NCBI RefSeq assembly: GCF_900104585.1
Contig: NZ_FNVX01000004.1
Span: 806,001-870,000, forward strand
Source of the DNA: Bacteroides ihuae
GTDB lineage: Bacteria > Bacteroidota > Bacteroidia > Bacteroidales > Bacteroidaceae
Direction of reading: 5' to 3'
Length of the DNA: 64,000 nucleotides
The notes under the pieces: generated by a model
The model's database searches: none
What the model was told of the DNA's origin: nothing
Seen by the model: only the letters and a program-made list of their open reading frames with translations
Translations under genes and position numbers: made by a program
Part shown: piece by piece, positions 23,955 through 34,718 of the stretch
Layout: each line of letters begins with the position of its first letter
Position numbering within the stretch: the stretch's first letter is position 1

Positions 23955-24965
23955 ATGATAGAAAAGCTGATTGTTCTTGAGGATATTGATCCTGTTATCT
24001 TTTATGGCGTGAACAACGCCAACGTACAATTAATTAAGTCCTTGTATCCGAAGCTAAGAATTGTGGCTCGAGGAAATGTGATCAAGGTGTTGGGAGATGA
24101 AGAAGAGATGTGTGCTTTCGAAGAAAACATCATCGCGCTTCAAAAATATTGTGCACAATATAACTCTCTGAAAGAGGAGGTTATCATTGACATAATCAAA
24201 GGAAACGCACCGCAGGCAGAGAAAGCGGGAAATGTCATCGTGTTCAGCGTTACCGGCAAACCCATCATTCCACGAAGTGAAAATCAATTAAAGCTAGTGG
24301 AAGGATTCGCTAAGAACGATATGCTCTTTGCTATCGGGCCTGCCGGATCGGGAAAAACGTACACGGCCATTGCTCTTGCTGTAAGAGCCTTGAAGGAAAA
24401 AGAAATAAAGAAAATTATTCTGAGTCGTCCGGCTGTGGAGGCAGGGGAAAAATTAGGTTTTTTACCCGGTGATATGAAAGAAAAAATAGATCCATATCTG
24501 CAACCACTCTACGATGCACTACAGGATATGATTCCGGCTGCAAAGCTAAAGGAATATATGGAGCTAAACGTGATTCAAATAGCTCCGCTAGCTTTTATGC
24601 GAGGAAGAACTCTAAATGATGCGGTAGTTATTCTGGATGAAGCTCAAAACACTAGTGCTCAACAGATTAAAATGTTCCTCACTCGTATGGGCATGAACAC
24701 CAAGATGATCGTAACGGGAGATATAACGCAGATTGATTTACCGTCTTCTCAGACTTCGGGTTTAGTACAAGCCATGAAAATTCTTAAGGGAGTGAAGGGT
24801 ATCAGCTTTGTGGAATTAAATAAGAAAGACATTGTGCGTCACAAACTAGTGGAGCGTATTGTAGATGCTTATGAGAAGTTCGACAAGGAAGTAAAAGAGG
24901 ATCGTTACAAGAAAATAGAAGAAGAAAAGAAAAATCACTTGAATGGAGTAATTCGTAATTTGTAA
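23955..24965 (+). CDS. phoH: PhoH-family ATPase
   Basis: A 336-residue PhoH-like protein. The N-terminal ~110 residues form the usual KH-like extension ([22 protein letters not shown]). The ATPase core has Walker A in [39 protein letters not shown], Walker B in [19 protein letters not shown] and [14 protein letters not shown]. These cytoplasmic proteins are linked to RNA metabolism, though the exact role is unsettled. First gene of a rightward run with purC (5-bp gap). Confidence 0.9.
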   Translation: MIEKLIVLEDIDPVIFYGVNNANVQLIKSLYPKLRIVARGNVIKVLGDEEEMCAFEENIIALQKYCAQYNSLKEEVIIDIIKGNAPQAEKAGNVIVFSVTGKPIIPRSENQLKLVEGFAKNDMLFAIGPAGSGKTYTAIALAVRALKEKEIKKIILSRPAVEAGEKLGFLPGDMKEKIDPYLQPLYDALQDMIPAAKLKEYMELNVIQIAPLAFMRGRTLNDAVVILDEAQNTSAQQIKMFLTRMGMNTKMIVTGDITQIDLPSSQTSGLVQAMKILKGVKGISFVELNKKDIVRHKLVERIVDAYEKFDKEVKEDRYKKIEEEKKNHLNGVIRNL

Positions 24966-24970
24966 TTAAT

Positions 24971-25912
24971 ATGAAAGCATTAGTAAAAACAGATTTCAAC
25001 TTTCCGGGACAAAAGAGTGTGTACCACGGAAAAGTGCGTGACGTATACAACATAAATGACGAGCTTCTCGTCATGGTAGCCAGTGATCGTATTTCAGCAT
25101 TCGATGTTGTTTTACCAAAGGGTATTCCTTTCAAAGGGCAAGTATTGAATCAGATAGCTGCCAAATTTCTAGATGCTACGGCAGACATCGTGCCAAACTG
25201 GAAGATTGCTTCTCCGGACCCAATGGTCACCGTAGGGATCAAGTGCGAAGGTTTCCGTGTGGAAATGATTATCCGCGGATATCTAACAGGTAGCGCGTGG
25301 AGAGAATATGAAACAGGGTGCCGTAATCTTTGCGGTGTTGCTTTGCCTGATGGGATGAAGGAAAATCAGAAATTCCCTACTCCTATTATCACTCCAACAA
25401 CGAAAGCGGATGAGGGACATGATGAGAACATCTCAAAAGAGGAAATCCTTGAACAAGGCATCGTAAGCAAAGAAGATTACGAATTGATGGAAAAATATAC
25501 GTATGCACTCTTTCAACGCGGAACGGAAATGGCTGACGAAAAAGGATTGATATTGGTAGACACTAAATATGAGTTTGGAAAGAAAGAGGGCAAAGTTTAT
25601 CTCATCGACGAGATACATACACCTGATTCTTCACGTTACTTCTATGCGGATGGTTATGAAGAGAGATTTGCCAAAGGTGAGGCTCAGAGACAACTGTCTA
25701 AAGAATTTGTGCGCCAATGGCTCATAGAGAACAACTTCATGGGTAAAGCCGGCCAACAGGTTCCTGAGATGACAGATGAATATGTTACTTCGGTTTCTGA
25801 ACGCTATATTGAACTATATGAGCACATTGTTGGAGAGAAATTCAACAAAGTAACAACAGAAGATGTAGCTGCTCGTATTGAGAAAAATATTACTGAGTTT
25901 TTGAAGAAATGA
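24971..25912 (+). CDS. purC: SAICAR synthase
   Basis: Phosphoribosylaminoimidazole-succinocarboxamide synthase, 313 residues. It joins aspartate to CAIR using ATP in de novo purine synthesis. The N-terminal [26 protein letters not shown] motif is diagnostic, followed by [34 protein letters not shown] and the VDTKYEFG and [12 protein letters not shown] motifs. Length is that of the longer (fungal-like) PurC type common in Bacteroidetes. The stop overlaps the start of the next gene (ATGA). Confidence 0.95.
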   Translation: MKALVKTDFNFPGQKSVYHGKVRDVYNINDELLVMVASDRISAFDVVLPKGIPFKGQVLNQIAAKFLDATADIVPNWKIASPDPMVTVGIKCEGFRVEMIIRGYLTGSAWREYETGCRNLCGVALPDGMKENQKFPTPIITPTTKADEGHDENISKEEILEQGIVSKEDYELMEKYTYALFQRGTEMADEKGLILVDTKYEFGKKEGKVYLIDEIHTPDSSRYFYADGYEERFAKGEAQRQLSKEFVRQWLIENNFMGKAGQQVPEMTDEYVTSVSERYIELYEHIVGEKFNKVTTEDVAARIEKNITEFLKK

Positions 25913-26646
25913 ATTATCCCCAAGAAGACATCAAACCTTATGGCGATGATGGCCGCAAAGGCCGACAAGTAGAACAAATGTTCGACAACATCGCTCACAA
26001 ATATGACCTACTGAACCATGCCCTGTCAATGGGTATTGACAAGATGTGGAGACGAAAGGCTATCAATTGGCTCAAACCTTTTGCACCGCAACGCATCATG
26101 GATGTGGCTACGGGAACAGGTGATTTTGCCATTCTGGCCTACCGAAAGCTACAACCTCAGGAGCTTATAGGAACGGACATATCAGAAGGTATGATGAATG
26201 TGGGAAGAGAAAAAGTAAAAAAGGAAGGTCTCTCTGGCAAAATAAGTTTTGCCAGAGAAGACTGTACCTCTCTCTCGTTTGATGCAAACAGCTTCGATGC
26301 TATCACAGTGGCATTCGGAATTCGTAATTTTGAAGACTTAGATAAGGGATTGGCAGAAATGCATCGAGTACTCCGGGAAAATGGACATCTCGTCATTCTG
26401 GAACTCACCACGCCTGATCACTTCCCAATGAAACAGCTGTTTGCCATTTATTCTAAGATTGTAATTCCCATTCTTGGCAAGTTACTCTCTAAAGACAATA
26501 GCGCATATACTTACCTGCCTCGCACCATTCAGGCTTTTCCGCAAGGAGAAGTGATGAAGAATGTGATCACACAAGCCGGATTCAGTAAGGTTAACTTCAA
26601 AAGACTGACATTCGGTATTTGCACTCTATATACAGCGACCAAATAA
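25909..26646 (+). CDS. menG: Demethylmenaquinone methyltransferase
   Basis: A 245-residue class I SAM-dependent methyltransferase of the UbiE/MenG family. In Bacteroidetes, which use menaquinone, the expected reaction is the final C-methylation of demethylmenaquinone. Motif I is [11 protein letters not shown]. The family signature [30 protein letters not shown] precedes it, and [23 protein letters not shown] follows. Overlaps purC by 4 bases, so probably cotranscribed. Confidence 0.93.
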   Translation: MNYPQEDIKPYGDDGRKGRQVEQMFDNIAHKYDLLNHALSMGIDKMWRRKAINWLKPFAPQRIMDVATGTGDFAILAYRKLQPQELIGTDISEGMMNVGREKVKKEGLSGKISFAREDCTSLSFDANSFDAITVAFGIRNFEDLDKGLAEMHRVLRENGHLVILELTTPDHFPMKQLFAIYSKIVIPILGKLLSKDNSAYTYLPRTIQAFPQGEVMKNVITQAGFSKVNFKRLTFGICTLYTATK

Positions 26647-26668
26647 TGAAAACTTAATACAACCCCCT

Positions 26669-27409
26669 ATGCAAAAGTATGGTTTAATAGGATATCCGCT
26701 TAAACATTCGTTTTCCATCGGATATTTTAATGAAAAGTTTAGTTCGGAAAGCATCGATGCTGAATATGTTAATTTTGAGATTCCGAACATCAACGAATTT
26801 GTGAAGGTCATTGAAGAGAATCCCAACTTATGCGGGCTCAATGTTACTATTCCTTATAAAGAACTAGTTATGCCCTTCCTTAATGAAATAGATAAAGACA
26901 CAAAGGCTATTGGTGCTGTGAATGTGATAAAAATCATCAGGGAAAAAGGGAAAGTAAAACTAGTTGGCTATAACTCTGATATTATCGGGTTTACACAATC
27001 CATCCAACCACTGCTACAGCCCCATCATCATAAAGCTTTAATATTGGGTACAGGTGGCGCTTCAAAGGCCGTTTTTCACGGACTGAAGAAGTTGGGCATT
27101 GAAGGTACATTCGTATCACGTAGAACTAGATTCGGCATGTACTCTTACGAGGAGCTGACTCCTGAGATCATTAAAGAATACACCGTTATAGTAAACTGCA
27201 CTCCGGTAGGGATGTATCCCAAAGCGGATATTTGCCCGAACATTCCTTATGAGCACCTGACTTCAGAACACCTTTTATACGACTTGTTATATAATCCCAA
27301 TGTAACTCTTTTCATGAAAAAAGGAGAAGCACAAGGAGCTACGACTAAGAACGGTTTAGAAATGTTATTGCTCCAGGCCTTTGCTGCTTGGGAAATATGG
27401 CAGAAATAA
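26669..27409 (+). CDS. aroE: Shikimate dehydrogenase
   Basis: A 246-residue NADP-dependent shikimate dehydrogenase, reducing 3-dehydroshikimate in aromatic amino-acid synthesis. The substrate site is GYPLKHSFSIGYFNEKF with the two Ser-type contacts, the catalytic Lys is in NVTIPYKELV, and the nucleotide-binding loop is ILGTGGASKAV. The C-terminal NGLEMLLLQAFAAWEIW is typical. It starts 22 bases after menG. Confidence 0.93.
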   Translation: MQKYGLIGYPLKHSFSIGYFNEKFSSESIDAEYVNFEIPNINEFVKVIEENPNLCGLNVTIPYKELVMPFLNEIDKDTKAIGAVNVIKIIREKGKVKLVGYNSDIIGFTQSIQPLLQPHHHKALILGTGGASKAVFHGLKKLGIEGTFVSRRTRFGMYSYEELTPEIIKEYTVIVNCTPVGMYPKADICPNIPYEHLTSEHLLYDLLYNPNVTLFMKKGEAQGATTKNGLEMLLLQAFAAWEIWQK

Positions 27410-27431
27410 TCAAGATAAAATAGATGTCGGT

Positions 27432-28382
27432 ATGAAGCGTAAATGGATTGTTTATAGTGTTATTGGCATAGTATTACTATTTATTGCCGGAGTAGCGGCT
27501 GGCGGTTTCTATATGCTCAACTATTCTTTGACTCCTCAAAACAGGGGCAAGAACGAAGCCGAATCCTACAAAGTTATGTATGCAAAATATCCGTTTATGA
27601 AAGCATGGGTGGATAGTTTAAATCAGACAAGTGCGCTGAAAGATACATTTATAAATAATAAAGCAGGCTTGTGCCTACATGCATACTACATTGCTGCTCC
27701 TCACCCAACGGCAAAGACTGCTGTCATCGTTCACGGCTACACCGACAATGCCATTCGCATGATGCACATAGGCTATCTATACAACCACGACTTGCAATAT
27801 AATATCCTGTTACCCGATTTGCAATATCATGGCCGAAGTGAAGGCAATGCCATACAAATGGGATGGAAAGATCGCTTGGATGTAATGAAGTGGATGGACG
27901 TGGCACAACACATCTATGGAGACAGCACAAGAATGGTCATTCACGGAATATCAATGGGCGCAGCAACAACAATGATGGTATCGGGAGAACAGCAACCACC
28001 CTATGTAAAGTGTTTCGTTGAAGATTGCGGATATACCAGCGTATGGGATGAGTTTTCAAAAGAGATTAAAGAACAATTTGACTTATCTCCTTTCCCATTA
28101 CTCTATTTTTCGAGCGCATTGTGCAAACTAAAATATGGATGGGGATTCAAAGAAGCATCAGCATTGAACCAAGTCAAAAAATGTCACCTTCCAATGCTAT
28201 TTATTCATGGAAGTGTAGATACATACGTACCCACAAAGATGGTTTATACACTCTTTGAAAGCAAACCCGAGCCCAAAGAGTTATGGATAGTACCCGGAGC
28301 CAAGCATGCCGTTTCTTATCAGGAGAATCAAAAAGCTTATACCGATAAAGTTCAACGTTTCACAAGTAAGTACATCCAATAA
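27432..28382 (+). CDS. Alpha/beta hydrolase, membrane-anchored
   Basis: A 316-residue serine hydrolase. I chose the ATG at 27432 because it follows aroE and places a clean signal-anchor at the N-terminus (KWIVYSVIGIVLLFIAGVAA). The catalytic elements are the HGYTDNAIRM oxyanion region, the nucleophile elbow GISMGAATTMM (Ser in GxSxG), the Asp in LFIHGSVDTYVP and the His in PGAKHAVSY. The domain probably lies in the periplasm. Substrate unknown; similar proteins are annotated as dienelactone-hydrolase-like or lysophospholipase-like. Confidence 0.85.
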   Translation: MKRKWIVYSVIGIVLLFIAGVAAGGFYMLNYSLTPQNRGKNEAESYKVMYAKYPFMKAWVDSLNQTSALKDTFINNKAGLCLHAYYIAAPHPTAKTAVIVHGYTDNAIRMMHIGYLYNHDLQYNILLPDLQYHGRSEGNAIQMGWKDRLDVMKWMDVAQHIYGDSTRMVIHGISMGAATTMMVSGEQQPPYVKCFVEDCGYTSVWDEFSKEIKEQFDLSPFPLLYFSSALCKLKYGWGFKEASALNQVKKCHLPMLFIHGSVDTYVPTKMVYTLFESKPEPKELWIVPGAKHAVSYQENQKAYTDKVQRFTSKYIQ

Positions 28383-28464
28383 TTACCTGACGACATTAAG
28401 TCGGATACTTGAGCGATAATCGCATTTTTTCAGTCAGCACGCTTTATTATTCCATCTTTTTATG

Positions 28465-28472
28465 TAGGTTTG
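28465..28472 (+). promoter_or_regulatory. Promoter of the TPM/LemA pair, -7 box TAGGTTTG
   Basis: TAGGTTTG fits TAnnTTTG, 20 bases before the ATG at 28493. Confidence 0.5.
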
Positions 28473-28492
28473 CAAAAACAAATTGAATTGTG

Positions 28493-29407
28493 ATGAAACA
28501 TACCACGACGCTAATTCTCTTTCTGTGCTTATTCTTTTCTGTACAAGCACAAGAAAAAATATATACAGTAGATAACATACCCAAAGTGCATTTGCAAAAC
28601 AAGATGAGGTATGTATGCAACCCGGAAGGCATCCTTTCGGAAGCTGCAACAGATTCTATTGACAGAATGCTCTATGCCCTTGAAAAGAAAACAGGCATCC
28701 AAAGTGTTATCGCTGTAGTTCCTTCTATCGGTGAAGCTGACTGTTTCGACTTCTCTCACGAGCTGCTAAACAAATGGGGAGTAGGCCAAAAAGGGAAAGA
28801 TAATGGATTAGTCGTTCTGCTGGTTACTGATCAACGCTGCATACAATTCTACACAGGATACGGACTCGAAGGAGATTTGCCGGATGCTATATGCAAACGC
28901 ATCCAAACAAAAGAGATGATTCCCTACTTAAAGAATGGCGACTGGAGCAGTGGTATGGTAGCTGGTATAAGCGCTGTCTGCGGCCGATTAGACGGATCGA
29001 TGGTTAACGATGGAGAAGATTCCGGAGGCAAAAGCGGAGGCTTATTCTTGTTTCTTGCCATCATAGGGTTCGTTGTAATAGGTGGATTAGCCAGTTTTTG
29101 GGCCGTATGGACAAGTGCTCGTTGCCCAAAGTGTGGCAAACATAAATTGCAACGTAGCAGCACTAACTTGGTATCAAAACGAAACGGTGTAAAAACAGAA
29201 GACGTAGTATATACATGCTTGAACTGTGGCCATAAGGTGGTACGCCGCCAGCAATCTTACGATGATAACTATCGTGGAGGTGGCGGAGGCGGTCCATTCA
29301 TCGGTGGTATAGGTGGAGGTAGCTTTGGCTCCGGCGGCGGAGGGTTCAGTGGTGGAAGCTTCGGCGGAGGTATGGGAGGAGGCGGTGGTGCTGGCTCAAG
29401 ATTTTAA
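28493..29407 (+). CDS. TPM-domain membrane protein
   Basis: A 304-residue protein with a signal peptide (LILFLCLFFSVQAQ), a TPM domain at about residues 45-165 (ATDSIDRMLYALEKKTGIQS, then GVGQKGKDNGLVVLLVTDQR, then YGLEGDLPDAICKRI), and a transmembrane helix near residues 182-202. A four-cysteine zinc ribbon follows (CPKCG ... CLNCG) before a Gly/Ser/Phe-rich C-terminus. TPM proteins are tied to membrane-protein quality control or repair. The next gene encodes LemA, a frequent partner. ATG at 28493 is preferred over the GTG one codon before. Confidence 0.85.
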   Translation: MKHTTTLILFLCLFFSVQAQEKIYTVDNIPKVHLQNKMRYVCNPEGILSEAATDSIDRMLYALEKKTGIQSVIAVVPSIGEADCFDFSHELLNKWGVGQKGKDNGLVVLLVTDQRCIQFYTGYGLEGDLPDAICKRIQTKEMIPYLKNGDWSSGMVAGISAVCGRLDGSMVNDGEDSGGKSGGLFLFLAIIGFVVIGGLASFWAVWTSARCPKCGKHKLQRSSTNLVSKRNGVKTEDVVYTCLNCGHKVVRRQQSYDDNYRGGGGGGPFIGGIGGGSFGSGGGGFSGGSFGGGMGGGGGAGSRF

Positions 29408-29440
29408 TTAATGTGGATAAATATAAAGAAAGAAAAGAAT

Positions 29441-30022
29441 ATGAAAAGATCAATTATCATTATCATTGCCGTAGTGGCTGTCATAGCTATATGGGCTACA
29501 TCAGCTTATAACGGCTTGGTGTCAATGGAAGAAAATGTTAGTAACCAATGGGCCAATGTAGAAACACAGTATCAACGCCGTTCGGATCTTATTCCTAACT
29601 TAGTAAACACGGTAAAAGGATATGCTACGCACGAAAAAGAGACACTGGAAGGTGTGATTTCTGCTCGTTCACAAGCCACACAGATTAAGGTTGATGCTTC
29701 AAATCTTACGCCCGAATCATTGGCTAAGTATCAGAAAGCTCAAGGAGAAATTGGATCTGCCTTAGGCAAACTCCTTGCCATTACAGAGAATTATCCGGAT
29801 TTGAAGGCTAATCAAAACTTTCTGGAACTACAAGCGCAATTGGAAGGAACAGAAAACCGAATCAATGTGGCACGTAAGAACTTTAACGACTCTGCCAAGG
29901 AATACAATACAGCTATCCGTAAGTTCCCAAAGAACATCTTTGCAGGAATGTTTGGATTTGAAAAACGTCCGTATTTCGAAGCGGAAGCAGGCGCTGAAAA
30001 GGCTCCTAAAGTAGAATTCTAA
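29441..30022 (+). CDS. LemA-family membrane protein
   Basis: A 193-residue LemA protein. The start at 29441 follows a purine-rich ribosome-binding stretch and leads straight into the single transmembrane helix (SIIIIIAVVAVIAIWATSAY). The helical domain carries the family signature VSNQWANVETQYQRRSDLIP and NLVNTVKGYA, then FLELQAQLEGTENRINVARKNFND. Function unknown; the pairing with a TPM protein is common. A hairpin follows the stop. Confidence 0.9.
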   Translation: MKRSIIIIIAVVAVIAIWATSAYNGLVSMEENVSNQWANVETQYQRRSDLIPNLVNTVKGYATHEKETLEGVISARSQATQIKVDASNLTPESLAKYQKAQGEIGSALGKLLAITENYPDLKANQNFLELQAQLEGTENRINVARKNFNDSAKEYNTAIRKFPKNIFAGMFGFEKRPYFEAEAGAEKAPKVEF

Positions 30023-30034
30023 CAAAGAAAAAAC

Positions 30035-30081
30035 AATCCCCTTTATTGATATATACCTCATTTATATTAATAAAGGGGATT
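30035..30081 (+). terminator. Terminator hairpin after the LemA gene
   Basis: AATCCCCTTTATT (30035-30047) pairs perfectly with AATAAAGGGGATT (30069-30081), 13 bp, with a 21-base loop; a weak AT-rich tail follows. Confidence 0.7.
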
Positions 30082-30212
30082 ATTATATCCAGCCAAATTA
30101 TGGACTCAGAACAATAGGAATAATCGATAAAGAAGTAGTATATAGGAAAAATAGTTGCCTGTGAGCGAAAAATGAAGTAATTTTGCGGAAGTATACTAAA
30201 AATATTCCATTC

Positions 30213-31379
30213 ATGAGTAACCAGCGGTACATGCAACGTGGCGTATCAGCATCTAAGGAAGATGTACATAATGCCATAAAAAACATCGATAAAGGTATTT
30301 TCCCACAAGCTTTCTGTAAAATTATTCCTGATATTTTGGGTGGTGACCCTGAGTATTGTAACATAATGCATGCCGACGGTGCAGGCACAAAATCGAGTCT
30401 GGGCTATTTGTATTGGAAAGAAACAGGTGATCTTTCCGTATGGAAAGGTGTTGCACAGGATGCGCTGATAATGAATATTGATGACTTGCTTTGCGTAGGA
30501 GCCATCGATAATATTTTGGTATCTTCTACCATCGGACGCAACAAGCTATTAATCCCTGGCGAAGTGATATCGGCCATTATTAATGGAACGGATGAGCTAT
30601 TAGCCGAACTTCGTGAGATGGGTGTAGGCGTATATGCCACAGGTGGAGAAACGGCTGATGTGGGCGACTTGGTACGCACGATTATTGTAGATAGTACTGT
30701 TACCTGCCGAATGAAACGCAGTGACGTGGTCGACAATGCTAATATCCGTCCGGGTGATGTAATTGTGGGTCTGGCTTCTTATGGACAAGCGACTTACGAG
30801 AAAGAATATAATGGAGGGATGGGCAGCAATGGACTTACATCTGCTCGCCATGATGTCTTCTCTAAATATCTTGCTGAAAAATATCCAGAGAGTTACGATG
30901 CCGGTGTACCCGAAGAATTGGTCTATTCAGGAGGATTAAAACTAACAGATAGTGTAGAGGGTTCTCCAATAGACGCTGGTAAACTAGTGCTCTCTCCTAC
31001 TCGTACGTATGCACCGGTTGTGAAAAAGCTACTAGATGCTCTACGCCCCGAAATTCACGGTATGGTGCACTGCTCGGGTGGCGCACAGACCAAGGTGCTT
31101 CACTTTATTAACAACATGCGGGTCATCAAAGACAACCTCTTCCCCGTTCCACCACTATTCAAAACCATTCAGGAACAAAGCGGAACAGAATGGGCTGAGA
31201 TGTATAAGGTGTTCAATATGGGACATCGCTTGGAAGTGTATCTTTCTCCCGAACATGCTGAAGAAGTGATTGCTATATCAAAATCATTTGGAATCGATGC
31301 ACAAATCGTAGGCCGCATTGAAGAAAGTGAGAAAAAAGAATTGATAATCAAGAGTGAATTCGGAGAATTCATATATTAA
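30213..31379 (+). CDS. AIR synthase (PurM)-like protein
   Basis: A 388-residue PurM/PurL-superfamily protein, probably phosphoribosylformylglycinamidine cyclo-ligase, which makes AIR in purine synthesis. The ATG at 30213 was taken because [14 protein letters not shown] matches the family's usual start. Motifs are [55 protein letters not shown] and [16 protein letters not shown]. It is longer than E. coli PurM and belongs to the divergent Bacteroidetes type, so the symbol is withheld. The prfA gene starts 5 bases after its stop. Confidence 0.8.
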   Translation: MSNQRYMQRGVSASKEDVHNAIKNIDKGIFPQAFCKIIPDILGGDPEYCNIMHADGAGTKSSLGYLYWKETGDLSVWKGVAQDALIMNIDDLLCVGAIDNILVSSTIGRNKLLIPGEVISAIINGTDELLAELREMGVGVYATGGETADVGDLVRTIIVDSTVTCRMKRSDVVDNANIRPGDVIVGLASYGQATYEKEYNGGMGSNGLTSARHDVFSKYLAEKYPESYDAGVPEELVYSGGLKLTDSVEGSPIDAGKLVLSPTRTYAPVVKKLLDALRPEIHGMVHCSGGAQTKVLHFINNMRVIKDNLFPVPPLFKTIQEQSGTEWAEMYKVFNMGHRLEVYLSPEHAEEVIAISKSFGIDAQIVGRIEESEKKELIIKSEFGEFIY

Positions 31380-31384
31380 AATAC

Positions 31385-32473
31385 ATGGCAGAAAATATCA
31401 ATATACTAGAGAGACTTGAAGGCTTAGTGAGCCGATTTGAAGAGGTGTCAACGCTCATCACAGACCCGGGAGTTATAGCAGACCGAAAACGTTTTGTACG
31501 CCTGACGAAGGATTATAAAGAGCTGGACGACCTGATGAAGGCCCGCAAAGAGTACTTGCAGATGCTAGCCAACATTGCCGAAGCTAAAGAAATGCTCTCT
31601 ACCGAACAAGACCATGAGATGAGAGAAATGGCCCGCGAAGAGATAGAAAAAAGTCAGGCACGCCTACCTGAACTGGAAGAAGAGATTAAAATACTTCTTG
31701 TTCCGGCCGACCCTCAAGATGATAAGAATGCAATCGTGGAGATTCGTGGTGGAACAGGAGGCGACGAAGCCGCCATTTTTGCCGGGGATCTTTTCAGAAT
31801 GTATATGAAGTTCTGTGAATCGAAAGGATGGAAGACGGAAATAACCACTAGCAACGAAGGAACAGCCGGAGGATTTAAAGAAGTAATCTTCACTGTATCG
31901 GGTGACAATGTATATGGTACGCTGAAATATGAGAGCGGTGTGCACCGCGTGCAACGTGTACCGGCTACGGAAACTCAAGGACGTGTGCATACTTCAGCCT
32001 CAACAGTGGCTGTACTGCCGGAAGCTGAGGAATTTGACGTAGAGATCAACCCGGCCGATATAGAGATGCAAACATCACGTTCAGGAGGAGCCGGAGGGCA
32101 GAATGTGAATAAAGTGGAAACCAAAGTGCAATTGACACATAAGCCGACAGGTCTGGTCGTGGTTTGTCAGCAAGCGCGCTCGCAGTTGGCCAATCGTGAG
32201 TTGGCCATGCAAATGCTTCGTACAAAAATATATGATATAGAGCTTAGCAAACATCAAGAAGCTATCGCTTCACATAGAAAGACGTTAGTTTCTACAGGTG
32301 ACCGCTCCGCGAAGATTCGTACTTACAACTATCCACAAGGACGTATCACAGATCATCGTATCAACTATACCATCTATAACCTTGCCTCTTTTATGGAAGG
32401 GAATATACAAGATTGCATCGACAAGCTGATTGTAGCCGAAAATGCAGAGAGAATGAAGGAAAGTGAATTATAA
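31385..32473 (+). CDS. prfA: Peptide chain release factor 1
   Basis: RF1, 362 residues, terminates translation at UAA and UAG. The GGQ motif is in [18 protein letters not shown], and the codon-recognition PAT motif is in [14 protein letters not shown], which distinguishes RF1 from RF2 (SPF). The usual coiled-coil domain 1 and the [16 protein letters not shown] segment (here KIRTYNYPQ) are present. No programmed frameshift is seen. It lies between the purM-like gene and pyrF in one rightward run. Confidence 0.96.
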   Translation: MAENINILERLEGLVSRFEEVSTLITDPGVIADRKRFVRLTKDYKELDDLMKARKEYLQMLANIAEAKEMLSTEQDHEMREMAREEIEKSQARLPELEEEIKILLVPADPQDDKNAIVEIRGGTGGDEAAIFAGDLFRMYMKFCESKGWKTEITTSNEGTAGGFKEVIFTVSGDNVYGTLKYESGVHRVQRVPATETQGRVHTSASTVAVLPEAEEFDVEINPADIEMQTSRSGGAGGQNVNKVETKVQLTHKPTGLVVVCQQARSQLANRELAMQMLRTKIYDIELSKHQEAIASHRKTLVSTGDRSAKIRTYNYPQGRITDHRINYTIYNLASFMEGNIQDCIDKLIVAENAERMKESEL

Positions 32474-32485
32474 GCTAAAAGACAG

Positions 32486-33310
32486 ATGAATAAACAGCAG
32501 TTATTTGAAAATATAAAACGCAAAAAGACATTTTTATGTGTAGGATTGGATACCGATATTAAGAAAATACCGGCGCACTTACTGAAAGAGGAAGATCCTA
32601 TCTTTGCGTTCAACAAAGCCATCATTGATGCTACGGCCGATCTATGTATCGCTTATAAGCCCAACTTGGCCTTTTATGAGAGTTTGGGAGTGAAAGGATG
32701 GATTGCTTTTGAGAAAACAGTAAATTACATCAAGAGCAATTATCCGGACCAATTTATCATTGCCGATGCTAAACGAGGCGATATTGGAAATACCAGCGAG
32801 ATGTATGCCCGCTCATTCTTTGATGAGCTCAACATTGATTCTGTAACAGTAGCGCCCTATATGGGTGAAGACAGTGTGAAACCTTTCCTACTATATCCTG
32901 AAAAGTGGGTAATTCTATTGGCGCTGACTTCAAATAAAGGTTCACAGGACTTCCAACTAACAGAAGATAGTAACGGGGAACGCCTTTTTGAGAAAGTATT
33001 GAAAAAATCTCAAAAATGGGCTTCTGACGAACAAATGATGTATGTAGTAGGTGCTACACAAGGAGAGATGTTCATGGATATCCGTAAACATGTGCCCAAT
33101 CACTTCCTTTTAGTACCAGGTGTTGGTGCTCAGGGAGGATCACTCGAAGAAGTATGTAAGTATGGTATGAATAGCACATGCGGACTGATTGTAAATTCCT
33201 CTCGTGCAATTATCTATGCCGACAAAACAGAACGTTTTGCAGAGGCTGCTCATAACGCAGCTAAAGAGGTACAAGCAGAGATGTCAGAGCAACTGAAGAA
33301 GATTCTCTAA
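32486..33310 (+). CDS. pyrF: Orotidine 5'-phosphate decarboxylase
   Basis: A 274-residue decarboxylase that makes UMP, of the longer type 2 (mycobacterial-like) subfamily. The catalytic Lys/Asp motif is [17 protein letters not shown]. The N-terminal [17 protein letters not shown] and the phosphate-binding [13 protein letters not shown] and [11 protein letters not shown] complete the barrel. It starts 12 bases after prfA. Confidence 0.95.
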   Translation: MNKQQLFENIKRKKTFLCVGLDTDIKKIPAHLLKEEDPIFAFNKAIIDATADLCIAYKPNLAFYESLGVKGWIAFEKTVNYIKSNYPDQFIIADAKRGDIGNTSEMYARSFFDELNIDSVTVAPYMGEDSVKPFLLYPEKWVILLALTSNKGSQDFQLTEDSNGERLFEKVLKKSQKWASDEQMMYVVGATQGEMFMDIRKHVPNHFLLVPGVGAQGGSLEEVCKYGMNSTCGLIVNSSRAIIYADKTERFAEAAHNAAKEVQAEMSEQLKKIL

Positions 33311-33347
33311 GTAGCCCTATTTATTAAGTGGAGTTGTAAAATAAAGA

Positions 33348-34574
33348 ATGACGAATAAACGTAAAATCATCAATGATCCGGTTTTCGGGTTCATCAATAT
33401 TCCCAAAGGACTGTTGTATGACATTGTGAGGCATCCATTGCTTCAACGGCTGAATCGCATCAAACAGATGGGGCTATCATCCGTGGTTTATCCCGGAGCT
33501 CAGCACACACGTTTTCAACATTCGTTAGGTGCATTTTATCTAATGAAAGAAGCCATAACACAACTAACCACCAAAGGGAACTTTATCTTTGACAGCGAAG
33601 CCGAAGCCGTACAAATAGCCATTCTTCTACATGACATCGGACATGGGCCTTTCTCGCATGTACTCGAAGACACAATTGTAAAAGGAGTATCTCACGAGGA
33701 AATATCCTTGATGCTCATGGAGCGAATGAACAAAGAGATGAATGGGCAACTAACTCTTGCTATTCAAATCTTTAAAGATGAATATTCCAAAAGATTTCTG
33801 CACCAATTGGTCAGCGGACAGTTGGATATGGACCGACTGGACTATTTGCGCCGCGATAGCTTCTACACAGGAGTGACAGAAGGTAGCATTGGGTCGGCTA
33901 GAATCATCGAAATGCTCAACGTACAAGACGATCAACTGGTCATTGAAGCCAAAGGCATTTACTCGATAGAAAACTTCCTCACCGCACGCCGCCTGATGTA
34001 TTGGCAAGTCTATTTGCACAAAACATCCGTAGCCTACGAGCGAATGCTCATCAGTGCTCTACTACGAGCAAAAGAGTTAGCCGAACAAGGAGTGGAATTA
34101 TTTGCCTCACCGGCCCTACACTTCTTCTTATATAATAGCATCGGCCATGATGAGTTCCACAACAATCCGGATTGCTTGGAGAATTTCATCCAACTCGATG
34201 ACAACGATATATGGACATCTTTAAAAGTATGGAGTACCCATACCGACAAAGTTCTTTCAGCACTAAGTCTTGGTATGATTAATCGCAACATATTTAAAGT
34301 TGAGATATCCACTGAACCTATTAGTGTAGAAAGAGAAAAAGAATTAACTTATCACATTAGCCAACAATTGAATATCAGCCTTCACGAAGCGAGATATTTT
34401 GTTTCTACCCCCAGTATTGAAAAGAATATGTATGATCCTGCAGACGACAGCATTGATATTATCTACCATGACGGTACAATAAAAAATATTGCTGAAGCAT
34501 CTGACATGTTGAACTTCGCATTACTTTCTAAGAAAGTAAAGAAGTACTATATTTGCTACCATCGTTTGCATTGA
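33348..34574 (+). CDS. HD-domain phosphohydrolase, dNTPase-like
   Basis: A 408-residue HD protein of the SAMHD1/dGTPase-like group. Metal-binding motifs are HTRFQHSLGAFYL, LLHDIGHGPFSHVLE and the distal Asp in LDMDRLDYLRRDS. The N-terminal INDPVFGFINIPKGLLYDIV strand is typical of the family. Probably cleaves nucleotide phosphates; the substrate is not given by the sequence. It precedes the lipid A genes. Confidence 0.88.
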   Translation: MTNKRKIINDPVFGFINIPKGLLYDIVRHPLLQRLNRIKQMGLSSVVYPGAQHTRFQHSLGAFYLMKEAITQLTTKGNFIFDSEAEAVQIAILLHDIGHGPFSHVLEDTIVKGVSHEEISLMLMERMNKEMNGQLTLAIQIFKDEYSKRFLHQLVSGQLDMDRLDYLRRDSFYTGVTEGSIGSARIIEMLNVQDDQLVIEAKGIYSIENFLTARRLMYWQVYLHKTSVAYERMLISALLRAKELAEQGVELFASPALHFFLYNSIGHDEFHNNPDCLENFIQLDDNDIWTSLKVWSTHTDKVLSALSLGMINRNIFKVEISTEPISVEREKELTYHISQQLNISLHEARYFVSTPSIEKNMYDPADDSIDIIYHDGTIKNIAEASDMLNFALLSKKVKKYYICYHRLH

Positions 34575-34718
34575 CTCGTATAAAATATTCATTAAAGAAT
34601 AAGGTAATATAAAAAAAAAAACCGTTATTTGCGCCCTAATTGGAGAACAATAGATTATTGTAACCTCAGTCTAAGACAAAATATAACGGCTAAAAACCAC
34701 ACAACAATAGATCAAGAA

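Noticed and set aside
30035-30081. Reading the hairpin after the LemA gene as a riboswitch for the purM-like gene
   Set aside because: A simple perfect stem with a large AT-rich loop and no purine-aptamer core; a terminator explains it.
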